11,782 nt of DNA from Porphyromonadaceae bacterium (GTDB taxonomy: Bacteria; Bacteroidota; Bacteroidia; Bacteroidales; Dysgonomonadaceae), in contig DPAC01000133.1 of assembly GCA_003517675.1 (NCBI GenBank), forward strand, positions 1 through 11,782. The letters are read 5' to 3'. Both the position numbers and the translations under genes were made by a program. The notes under the pieces were generated by a model that was not told the DNA's origin, ran no database searches, and saw only the letters and a list, made by a program, of their open reading frames with translations. Below are positions 1 to 6,789 of this stretch, in pieces (the stretch's first letter is position 1; every line of letters begins with the position of its first letter).

Positions 1-909
1 TACGATTTTGCCGACGTTATCATCTTAGGGAGTAAACACTATGCACAAGAACAGGTAAAGGAAGAAATAGCAAAAGCCAGTAAGATTATCGATGATCAAC
101 ATGAGGATTGGGAAAAGAAAATTATCGAAGCGGAAAACTATGCTTTTTTTAATGGAGCTATCCGGTTTTTATTTACTGATGAAAATGGAAATTATGATTG
201 GAAGAGATTTGATGTTAAATTTGATAAGGCAAAAAAATATTTTGATGTTGATGGCGTAAGTAATGATTATAAGAAAGATGCAATTTTATTGCGCTCACTA
301 ATATATCATTTTACTAATTGGGGCCAATTTTGGGGAATCACCTATGACCACAAGGCTTCCAGCTGGAAAAACATTCTGACAAAGAAAGAAATTATTTATC
401 CAATAAACAAAATTTTGACGGAGGATCTTGATTTGAATAAATTTAAAAACGAATCTCAATTAACTAATCTTGAAGCTAATTGGGAGGAAAAACAGAAATC
501 TGTTCATGAGGACTTATATCAAACAAATTTATTATCAGAAATTACAGAAGGCTGTTCGCTAAAATGGAGAAATTCCCAATATGCTATCTACCCAGATTAT
601 AAAAGAATTCCTATTGTAATAGGGAATAAACGAAATAAAATACTGTCTCATTTTTTAGAAACAGGTAGAATATCCTGTGATATGAGAGTTAAAAATGACT
701 GCAATTTCTTTTTGGGATGGGATATATTTTTCGAATACAATGGTCAAAAGTTTTTATGGAATACCGATGAAAACATATACCTTGTAAATAAGGATGGAGA
801 GCATATGAAAGATAAATCTGATAAAAACATTTGTATCCCTACTGAAGGGGTGAATGAAAATAATTTTTTAGAAAAATTAGAGGAGCTGGCAAAATCAGTC
901 ACTCCTTGA
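1..909 (+). CDS. DUF262-like protein, C-terminal part (5' end outside window)
   Basis: The frame is open from base 1, so the gene starts upstream; 302 residues and the TGA stop are visible. A TTG at 289 could be called as a start, but the reading frame before it is clearly coding, so I reject that start. The visible part has no signal peptide or membrane segment and is rich in Lys, Asn, Trp and aromatic residues. The segment at visible residues 44-58 (AENYAFFNGAIRFLF) followed by a Trp/Phe/Lys-rich stretch (W67 to F81), and the later ASSWKNIL motif, resemble, from memory, the C-terminal half of large Bacteroidota DUF262 proteins. That family is related to GmrS/SspE nucleases, and many members act in phage defence; the catalytic N-terminal domain would lie outside the window. 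Base composition is visibly AT-richer than the next gene, which suggests horizontal acquisition. The family call is moderate; that it is a real 3'-partial gene is near certain. Confidence 0.55.
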   Translation, partial: YDFADVIILGSKHYAQEQVKEEIAKASKIIDDQHEDWEKKIIEAENYAFFNGAIRFLFTDENGNYDWKRFDVKFDKAKKYFDVDGVSNDYKKDAILLRSLIYHFTNWGQFWGITYDHKASSWKNILTKKEIIYPINKILTEDLDLNKFKNESQLTNLEANWEEKQKSVHEDLYQTNLLSEITEGCSLKWRNSQYAIYPDYKRIPIVIGNKRNKILSHFLETGRISCDMRVKNDCNFFLGWDIFFEYNGQKFLWNTDENIYLVNKDGEHMKDKSDKNICIPTEGVNENNFLEKLEELAKSVTP

Positions 910-929
910 CGCGATACTTATCGTGTTTT
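910..929 (+). terminator. Possible terminator of the DUF262-like gene
   Basis: Directly after the TGA stop there is a short inverted repeat, CGCGAT / ATCGTG (one G:U pair, 4-nt loop), followed by TTTT. It sits in the 67-bp gap between two convergent genes, where a terminator is expected. The stem is short, so this is weak. Confidence 0.3.
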
Positions 930-976
930 CTCTCAAAAACAATTCGTAAAATACTTGGGTTTATTTTGACGAAATT

Positions 977-2332
977 TCAGAATAACAAGCTTGCCAGCAG
1001 GGTAAATAGCAGTCCGGTGACGGCGATGATCGATTCCATGACCGTCCAGCTCTGCAGCGTCTGCTTCTCGTTCATTCCCAGATATTTTCCGACCAGCCAG
1101 AAGCCGCTGTCGTTCACATGCGACAGCAGGGTGGCTCCCGAGGAGATGGCGATCACCACCAGCGCCCGCTGCGGATCATTCAGCCCGAACAGTCCGATGA
1201 CGGGAGCCATGATCCCCGCGGCGGTGATCATGGCCACGGTCGCTGATCCCTGCGTTACCCTCACCACTGCCGCGAGGACCCATGCCAGCAAGATGGGAGA
1301 GAGCGATGAACCAGCCATCGACTCGGCCATCATCTGTCCCATCCCGCTGTCGATTAGCACCTGCTTGAGTACGCCACCGGCTCCGGTGATCAGGATGATG
1401 ATGCCGGCGGGTCCAAGGGCTTTCGTACTGAGATCGAGTATTTCCTGTTTCCTCATCCCCCTTCTGATGCAGAGGAAATAGATCGCTGCCAATGTAGCGA
1501 TAATCAGCGCTGTGAAAGGATGTCCGATAAACCCGATGATGTTGGTCCAGACAGACTGGCGGATCCACTCCTTCGATACAGCCAGACCGGTGACAGTGTT
1601 CAACAGAATGAGAATGAGAGGAATAAAGATCATCACAGCAATGGTGGTGAAGGAAGGTAGTTCTTTCTCCTCTGTTTCCTCCATACTCTTATCGAAATCG
1701 AAGGGTGGTGCAAGATAGATTTTCTTGGAGATATAGGCACCAAATAAGGGTCCGGCGATGATGGCAACAGGAATGCCCAGAATGGCTCCCAGAAGGATCA
1801 CCCACCCCAGCTGGGCGTTGATGATGTCGGCCACAGCCACCGGCCCCGGCGTGGGAGGGATGAAACTGTGTGTCACCGCCAGACCGGCCAGCAGGGGTAT
1901 GGCATAATAGAGCAGCGAACGCTTCGTATCGCGTGCCAGTGCATAGACGATTGGTACAAGGATGATGAAGCCCACATCAAAGAAAACAGGGATTGCCACC
2001 AGAAAACCGGTGAGGGTCATTGCCCATGGAGCCCGTTTAATGCCAAATTTTTGAATCAGGTGGCGCGCCAGCGACTCTGCCCCACCCGAGCTCTCCAACA
2101 TCTGCCCGAAGATGGCTCCCAGTCCCACGACCGTGGCCACGAAACCGAGTGTACCGCCCATCCCCTCCTGAATAGCGGCGAGCACACCATCCAGTGGCAT
2201 CCCGGCAACGATGCCCACGTAGATGGCAGTGATCAACAACGCGATAAATGCGCTGATCTTCAGCCTGAGCACCATGAACAGCAAAAGGAGCACGGCCGAA
2301 ACGAGGATAAAGAGAATGAAAGGTGTAGTCAT
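977..2332 (-). CDS. gntP: GntP-family gluconate/sugar-acid:H+ symporter
   Basis: 451-residue inner-membrane permease, about the usual length for the GntP family, almost entirely made of hydrophobic helices (roughly 12-14 segments). The diagnostic family signature HSFIPPTPGP is at residues 155-164, following the conserved GFIILVPIVYALAR helix (121-134). The early GLGAIFGQMLESSGGAE motif (70-86) is also typical. The family imports gluconate and related sugar acids with protons; the exact substrate cannot be read from sequence, and the symbol is family-level only. It lies 61 bp downstream of the DUF1080 lipoprotein gene on the same strand and is probably co-transcribed, so the cargo may be a sugar acid released in the periplasm. 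Start ATG at 2332; no Shine-Dalgarno site is evident. Its composition is clearly more GC-rich than the converging gene on its 3' side. Confidence 0.93.
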   Translation of the reverse strand: MTTPFILFILVSAVLLLLFMVLRLKISAFIALLITAIYVGIVAGMPLDGVLAAIQEGMGGTLGFVATVVGLGAIFGQMLESSGGAESLARHLIQKFGIKRAPWAMTLTGFLVAIPVFFDVGFIILVPIVYALARDTKRSLLYYAIPLLAGLAVTHSFIPPTPGPVAVADIINAQLGWVILLGAILGIPVAIIAGPLFGAYISKKIYLAPPFDFDKSMEETEEKELPSFTTIAVMIFIPLILILLNTVTGLAVSKEWIRQSVWTNIIGFIGHPFTALIIATLAAIYFLCIRRGMRKQEILDLSTKALGPAGIIILITGAGGVLKQVLIDSGMGQMMAESMAGSSLSPILLAWVLAAVVRVTQGSATVAMITAAGIMAPVIGLFGLNDPQRALVVIAISSGATLLSHVNDSGFWLVGKYLGMNEKQTLQSWTVMESIIAVTGLLFTLLASLLF

Positions 2333-2393
2333 CTGGGATAAATATTCATATGTTCAACTGCTCCCGGAACCCATGACCCATATAAGGACTAGA

Positions 2394-3182
2394 TTAATCC
2401 AATCGCTGCAACTCGACTCTCCTGAAATCTACCGGATGTCCTTCACTCTGCAGGGATATGGTACCCTTGTACAACATCTTATCGCCTCCGTTCAGGTTAA
2501 TCAGTCTGGCATAGGTTGCATCTCTTTCATCGAGTTGTGGCTGGTTGTACTGAAGCACCGTATCTCCGTTGATTACGTGATAGATCACTTCATTTCCTCT
2601 CACCTCCACTTCGGCGGTGATCCAGTCTTCACCATAGAAGAATTCAGATGAGGAGTTGGTACAATGGTCAAGGATCAGTTCCTGGTTCATCACGATATTT
2701 GTACCCGGGGTACATACATTCATATTGGTACGCTCTACCAGTGAATCGCTGCCCAGCAGCTGTACCTCAATCGATGTGGGAAAATCCTGATCTCTCTCCA
2801 TGGATTCGGGGGTCTGTCCGTGGATCATTATTCCTGAATTCTTATAGGCCCATTCCGGTGCCCCGGGACATTGCTCTCCCACAATCCGGTACTCAACACG
2901 AAGTTTGTAGTTCGAAAGCTCCTCCTGATAAAAAAGATGGCCGAACCTGTTTCTTAAAGAATCATACGCATCGTAACGCACCTTGATCATTCCATCCTCC
3001 ACCCGAAAGGTGTTGCCGAAATTATCACCTGCTTCATACCCGGTGATCTTCGGTGTCCATCCGGTTAAATCTTCACCGTTAAAGAGCTGAATCCACTCTT
3101 CACCCGTTTTTTTCTGCTGGTTGCAGGAGGTCAAAACAAAAACCATTGTTATGAGACCCGTTAAAATCCATCCTTTTTTCAT
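2394..3182 (-). CDS. DUF1080 (3-keto-disaccharide hydrolase-like) lipoprotein
   Basis: 262 residues. An N-terminal MKKGW signal with lipobox LTSC (Cys20) predicts a lipid-anchored exported protein, followed by a polar linker. The rest is one DUF1080 domain (PF06439, a concanavalin-like beta sandwich). Seen motifs are FNGEDLTGW (34-42), YKNSGIMIHGQ (113-123), SIEVQLLG (137-144), and the closing strand with GTISLQSEGHPVDFRRVELQ (240-259). Characterised members cleave 3-keto-glycosides formed by glucoside-3-oxidases; many members remain uncharacterised, so the reaction here is inferred from family. Start ATG at 3182 gives a proper signal peptide. It is first in a probable operon with the GntP permease, which fits periplasmic glycan or sugar-acid breakdown followed by import. 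No oxidoreductase partner is visible in the window. Confidence 0.88.
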   Translation of the reverse strand: MKKGWILTGLITMVFVLTSCNQQKKTGEEWIQLFNGEDLTGWTPKITGYEAGDNFGNTFRVEDGMIKVRYDAYDSLRNRFGHLFYQEELSNYKLRVEYRIVGEQCPGAPEWAYKNSGIMIHGQTPESMERDQDFPTSIEVQLLGSDSLVERTNMNVCTPGTNIVMNQELILDHCTNSSSEFFYGEDWITAEVEVRGNEVIYHVINGDTVLQYNQPQLDERDATYARLINLNGGDKMLYKGTISLQSEGHPVDFRRVELQRLD

Positions 3183-3290
3183 AAATTTCTTTTATATTTT
3201 ATCAATTCTGTTGAAGGTTACACTGCCGCGAAGCGTTTTTTTCACTTGGCAGCAACACTACCGCAAAAATTTGTTCAAATGCAATCACCA

Positions 3291-3324
3291 CAAAGATAAT
3301 TATTTATTTGAGATCCTTAACAAA
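3291..3324 (-). promoter_or_regulatory. Bacteroidetes-type promoter for the DUF1080-GntP unit
   Basis: On the - strand, bases 3298-3291 read TATCTTTG, a full match to the Bacteroidetes -7 element TAnnTTTG. A TTTG -33 element is at 3324-3321. The spacer is 22 nt, slightly longer than the usual 19-21, unless the overlapping TTG/TTGTT is the real -33 contact. The predicted transcript starts near 3285, leaving a leader of about 100 nt before the ATG at 3182. The rest of the 257-bp gap (3183-3439) shows no gene. Confidence 0.5.
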
Positions 3325-3354
3325 CTCAGAATTTCCATTTACAACTGAACAAAA

Positions 3355-3408
3355 AGCGAACGTAATCTTATATTTATTTACATTGGTTTCCGGTAAAAAA
3401 CATTCGCT
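3355..3408 (-). terminator. Weak candidate terminator after the distal TonB receptor
   Basis: On the - strand, downstream of the receptor stop, AGCGAA (3408-3403) pairs with TTCGCT (3360-3355), which is followed directly by TTTTT. The loop is about 42 nt, far longer than usual, so this is tentative. No better hairpin is seen in the gap, and a terminator is expected here because the long uptake locus ends. Confidence 0.25.
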
Positions 3409-3439
3409 AACTAATCTCTGTCTTTTTAGGTTTTGTCAA

Positions 3440-5671
3440 TTATTTTACTTCGAAAGGTATCTCTAATGATAGTGCAATATTTCTGCCTTGATTATAAAAA
3501 TTCAACGGTTTCAATGTTGAAAGATGGTCAAAATATTGTATATCGAATATGTTATTAGCAGATATGCCCCAACTCAAAGATTGCTTTAGCAGCTTTATTT
3601 CAGCATAAACACTCAAATTTACCAGTGTATAACCGTCAGTTGCCGTCTCATAAGGAGATAGATTGTTTTGAGGGAAAGCAGTCAGAGCCGAAATTTTTAT
3701 ATTGGGGCTCTTTAAAAAACCCCACTTTTCTCTTTCTGCGCGTATTTCATACCGTATCTTATGAGCCGGAATAAATGGCAGAAAATCACCATTCTTTTGT
3801 TTCCCTATAACTGACGAATAGGTACCTTCTACATGTAACCAAGGCAAAGATGCAGGGTGAAAATGGATCCCGGCTTCACCGCCATACAGCAATGCGTTTG
3901 TCTGGGAAAAACGATAGATGGCCGTACCATCCGTCGTATTCTCCGGTGTTGGTGATATATAGATGTAGTCGTTAATTTGATTCCGAAAAGCTGCGAAATC
4001 AAACGATAAGTATTTGCCATGATAATGGAGACTGACATCTGTTTCAAGAGCGTTTTCCGGAGATAATTCTTCATTTCCAATTTCAAATCTATTGCCATGC
4101 ATTCCATTTGAAGTAAGCTCCGATAAATTGGGCACACGGAATGCTTTGGCAATATTCAGCCTCAGCATGATTTTTTCAGCGGGTCGATAGGTAGCTCCGA
4201 TTGAACCGTTTAGGTTCGAAAAGTTTTTCTTTACCGGTGCATGATAACTATCTGTCCCCTCAGTTCCTAAAGCATATGTTTCAGTTTTATACAGATCGTA
4301 CCTTAAACCACCTTGTATTTTCAGCATATTGTTTACTGAATAATGTGCCATTCCCAAAAAACCGATATTATCGATATTGGCATCCGGTAAAAATTGAGAG
4401 GCCCGGTTGTTCTGGTTTCGATTTCTTTGCGACATACCCTGTAAACCCATGATATATTCGAAAGCTTCGCCTGACGAGAAATATAATTTCGACTCGTAGG
4501 TCACCGTGTTCAGATTCATCTCTACAAAAGGAACGTCCATCGTCGTATGGAGTTTCCTCAATGCATTTTGGTAAGCGGCATTGACATCCCATTTGATTTG
4601 CCCTAAATAGAACCGGTTTTGTGATGAAATCAATTGGTGTTCCAGATCCTGAAACCAAATTCCATTTTTTCGACCTCGTTCGGTAATTAAAGGCTTTACA
4701 GCCGGAACAGTCATCCCTAGATCTTGCTTGAAGTAATCGTAGAAAAGTTTAAAAGTTCCAATCTTTCCCGTATATCCGCTATTGGCATTGAAAGTCCTTT
4801 CTTTGAACCGGGAATTGGGAACATAAGCACCACCCCCTTGTAAATAATCGGCATGGGTTTTATTCCCCAGTCGAAAGCCGCCAAAAAGATTTTTCGAAGC
4901 TCCTTTCAGGCCGATACTATTGTGCATGCCAAGTGTATTGGAATGCAATTGCATTCGGTAGTCGCCAACTATTTTACCGACCGGTGCCGGCCTTTCTTTA
5001 ATGAAATTTATCACTCCGCCTATCGCATCTGAGCCATAAAGCAATGAAGCCGGACCCTTAACAACTTCAACTCTTTCCAGATCGTTACCATCTATGCCTA
5101 ATGGGTGGTCTTCACTGAATTGATAGTTTTCAATCCGTACACCGTTGTTCATAACCAAAACGTCATTCATCGATAGTCCGCGAATTACCGGTTTCGAAAC
5201 ACCCGGACCTTTGGATATCATATCAACACCCGGGACTTTGGTTAATGATTCCATAAAATCAGGGGTACCAGACAATGCTATATCCTTGCTTCTCAACAGG
5301 TCAATCTTTACCGCATTTTCATGTTGAGAACTCACGTATCCCCCGGTAATTACCACTTCCTGCGATTGGATAATTGCTTCTGACAACACCGCATCCACTA
5401 TATTGACAGCTTGTGCAACTTCAATTGTTTTGATTTCTGTGTTATACCCGATATATGAAAATTGCAGGCTGATTTTTCCGGTCGGGACATTGGTAAACAG
5501 ATAATGACCAGCCTGATCAGTGATTGTCCCTTTATTCAGTTCCGGAATGAAAACGGAGGCCCCGATCAAAGGCTCATTTTTTGCATCGAGAACGTTCCCT
5601 TTTATTTGATTTTGAGCGTTTACTTTTACAAAAAGAATACACACAAAGAAAATGAAAATGATTTTCTTCAT
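3440..5671 (-). CDS. TonB-dependent outer-membrane receptor (distal)
   Basis: 743 residues from the chosen start. The frame is open to 5716, but the 15 extra codons are not signal-like and overlap the upstream gene; the ATG at 5671 begins MKKIIFIFF, a clean signal peptide ending at about NAQ (residue 20), after an A-rich leader. Domains are: a carboxypeptidase-regulatory-like fold (about 22-88, GNVLDAKNEPLIGASV), a plug (about 130-225) with IRGLSMND (163-170) and VEVVKGPASLLYG (201-213), then a 22-strand-type barrel ending in LSLEIPFEVK. It imports a scarce ligand across the outer membrane using TonB energy. The ligand is not readable from the sequence. The adjacent His/Cys-rich membrane protein and HVCKH lipoprotein point to a metal or metal complex (inference). 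It is the last gene of the locus, 35 bp after the His-rich gene. No TonB, ExbB or ExbD is present nearby. Confidence 0.92.
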   Translation of the reverse strand: MKKIIFIFFVCILFVKVNAQNQIKGNVLDAKNEPLIGASVFIPELNKGTITDQAGHYLFTNVPTGKISLQFSYIGYNTEIKTIEVAQAVNIVDAVLSEAIIQSQEVVITGGYVSSQHENAVKIDLLRSKDIALSGTPDFMESLTKVPGVDMISKGPGVSKPVIRGLSMNDVLVMNNGVRIENYQFSEDHPLGIDGNDLERVEVVKGPASLLYGSDAIGGVINFIKERPAPVGKIVGDYRMQLHSNTLGMHNSIGLKGASKNLFGGFRLGNKTHADYLQGGGAYVPNSRFKERTFNANSGYTGKIGTFKLFYDYFKQDLGMTVPAVKPLITERGRKNGIWFQDLEHQLISSQNRFYLGQIKWDVNAAYQNALRKLHTTMDVPFVEMNLNTVTYESKLYFSSGEAFEYIMGLQGMSQRNRNQNNRASQFLPDANIDNIGFLGMAHYSVNNMLKIQGGLRYDLYKTETYALGTEGTDSYHAPVKKNFSNLNGSIGATYRPAEKIMLRLNIAKAFRVPNLSELTSNGMHGNRFEIGNEELSPENALETDVSLHYHGKYLSFDFAAFRNQINDYIYISPTPENTTDGTAIYRFSQTNALLYGGEAGIHFHPASLPWLHVEGTYSSVIGKQKNGDFLPFIPAHKIRYEIRAEREKWGFLKSPNIKISALTAFPQNNLSPYETATDGYTLVNLSVYAEIKLLKQSLSWGISANNIFDIQYFDHLSTLKPLNFYNQGRNIALSLEIPFEVK

Positions 5672-5706
5672 TTTATTACGTTTTTTAAATAATGCAAATA
5701 AGTTAA

Positions 5707-6060
5707 CTACAACCATTTGGATGTAATCGATCTTTTTGCTTGTCCCGGAGGGGCACGTAATAAAAATGAATAGTCAAACTTTTTACCACAATATTCAGAA
5801 TTGTAGTTATCAATATATACTACACGATGAATCAGATTTTGTGTAGCAGGCGAATGATTCTGGTCTGAAAAAAATGATAGTTCAAAGTCTGGAATCGGGC
5901 ATTTTTCATGATATTTATGGAAATGCTTTTCGTTTATTGCCCAACAATGAAAATGGTCATGATGGTGAAAAAGCCCGTCGAACAGCTTAATCGTCATTGG
6001 CAATAATAGAATAACTACCAATGAGATCGATAAAGTTTTTTTTAGTTTTCTATTCACCAT
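5707..6060 (-). CDS. His/Cys-rich small membrane-anchored protein
   Basis: 117 residues. A basic N-terminus and a hydrophobic segment at about 10-31 predict an uncleaved anchor or signal. Immediately after it comes HHHDHFHC (32-39), then HFHKYH (46-51) and KCPIPDFELS (53-62): eight His and two Cys within 23 residues. The C-terminal SFLLRAPP motif is a feature I recall in small unnamed Bacteroidota proteins encoded beside TonB receptors. A role as periplasmic metal binder, metal sensor or chaperone for the receptor is inference; no enzyme domain is visible. It resembles DUF2946-like proteins in general layout (short, anchored, His-rich), but I see no firm homology. It precedes the distal TonB receptor gene by 35 bp and follows the PepSY-like remnant by 30 bp. 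A possible promoter-like TACTTTTG at 6116-6109 lies upstream but has no good -33 partner. Confidence 0.8.
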   Translation of the reverse strand: MVNRKLKKTLSISLVVILLLPMTIKLFDGLFHHHDHFHCWAINEKHFHKYHEKCPIPDFELSFFSDQNHSPATQNLIHRVVYIDNYNSEYCGKKFDYSFLLRAPPGQAKRSITSKWL

Positions 6061-6090
6061 AACCCCATTTAAGAAACGAAACGGATCGTA

Positions 6091-6243
6091 TCATTGCACA
6101 AAAACAAACAAAAGTACAACAATAAACCCGGAAAGCATGATCCAAAATCCCCGTTTATAAAAACCGTTTTTCCCATTTACCAGTACCAATCCTGAGATTG
6201 CCGGGAAAGACAAGACAAAAACGTATATGGTTGCACCTTCTTT
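6091..6243 (-). pseudogene. C-terminal remnant of a PepSY-associated TM protein
   Basis: The 183-bp gap between two genes holds an open frame of 50 codons plus TGA (stop at 6093-6091). It reads as protein: a hydrophobic helix (YVFVLSFPAISGLVLV), a short basic turn (NGKNGFYKRGFW), then a second helix (IMLSGFIVVLLFVFVQ). This two-helix hairpin with a GK-G-GRG-type turn matches my memory of the C-terminus of small PepSY-associated transmembrane proteins of Bacteroidota. The frame starts directly behind the lipoprotein stop (6246-6244), in the same frame, and has no ATG before the second helix. The N-terminal part of the gene is therefore missing, most simply through a deletion ending at about 6243. 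A short product from the in-frame TTG is possible but unsupported. Full-length relatives sit in the inner membrane and are linked to iron or metal reduction and uptake, which fits the neighbours. Confidence 0.6.
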
Positions 6244-6777
6244 TTATTCCAACTCATACCGATCCGCTTCAATGGTATAATTGGTGTAATACCGGATATC
6301 TCCGTTTGTAAGTTGCTGATGTATATTTTGGATAAAAGCCAGTTCTTCTTTGTAATGATCGGTATTTTCCTCCCCTTTGTGGCTTTCTTTCATTTTCTCT
6401 TCCCACTGTCTCACCAGCTCTTCATCCATCACAACAGGGATCAAAGTCCCGGTTACTTTTGCTTTTTTCCCTAAAATAGAGGCATCAATTGATGGAAATT
6501 GATCCCCCAACTCAATTTTCAACTCCTGCTTGCCGGCATCATCAATGATCTTAAAACGTTTCCAGGTATGTTTACAAACATGTTCAACAACCCCCTCCAC
6601 AGAAACGGTTTTGTTTGCCAACGATTCCCCTTGTTCAAAAATATCGGTCACGGAGAGATAGCCTGTTGCCTGTGCCGACTCTTCGGTCGTACTCCTTTGC
6701 TTGTTACCCGTTTGATTGCACGCATTTACAGAAAATATGAGCGCTGTAATCAGGATAATAGAATAGATTTTCTTCAT
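6244..6777 (-). CDS. OB-fold-like lipoprotein with HVCKH motif
   Basis: 177 residues. An MKKIYSIIL signal with lipobox VNAC (Cys20) is followed by a Ser/Thr/Gln-rich linker (21-40). The core (about 41-112) has a beta-rich layout like an OB fold: TVSVEGVVEHVC, then strand KRFKIIDD, then KKAKVTGTLIPVV. His66, Cys68 and His70 (HVCKH) form a possible metal or heme site. The C-terminal third is Glu/Lys-rich and helical (118-157), ending in a strand YTNYTIEADRYELE. I recognise this as a recurrent unnamed Bacteroidota lipoprotein found beside TonB receptors, with the same V-C-H signature. Automated tools may label such proteins nucleic-acid-binding OB fold, but a lipoprotein is not cytoplasmic, so ligand capture or receptor partnering is likelier. 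It begins 12 bp after the proximal receptor stop, which indicates one transcript. The protein ends where the family usually does, so it is intact. Confidence 0.78.
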   Translation of the reverse strand: MKKIYSIILITALIFSVNACNQTGNKQRSTTEESAQATGYLSVTDIFEQGESLANKTVSVEGVVEHVCKHTWKRFKIIDDAGKQELKIELGDQFPSIDASILGKKAKVTGTLIPVVMDEELVRQWEEKMKESHKGEENTDHYKEELAFIQNIHQQLTNGDIRYYTNYTIEADRYELE

Positions 6778-6789
6778 AATGGAATAATC

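Noticed and set aside
906..1481. 191-codon open frame on the + strand
   Set aside because: It lies antisense to the clear GntP permease gene, has a low-complexity Ser/Pro/Met-rich translation and no family resemblance; the same holds for 1868-2341 and the - strand frame at 1176-1568.
3121..3348. 75-codon + strand frame in the gap right of the DUF1080 gene
   Set aside because: It starts antisense within the lipoprotein signal sequence, is Lys/Ile/Asn-rich as expected from AT-rich noncoding DNA, and runs over the promoter candidate.
5672..5716. N-terminal extension of the distal TonB receptor to 5716
   Set aside because: The 15 extra residues do not make a signal peptide and would overlap the His-rich gene; the MKKIIFIFF start at 5671 is clean.
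6109..6116. TACTTTTG, a match to the -7 promoter element upstream of the His-rich gene
   Set aside because: It is inside the PepSY-like remnant coding sequence and the nearest TTTG is about 26 nt away, too far for a -33 element; chance match likely.
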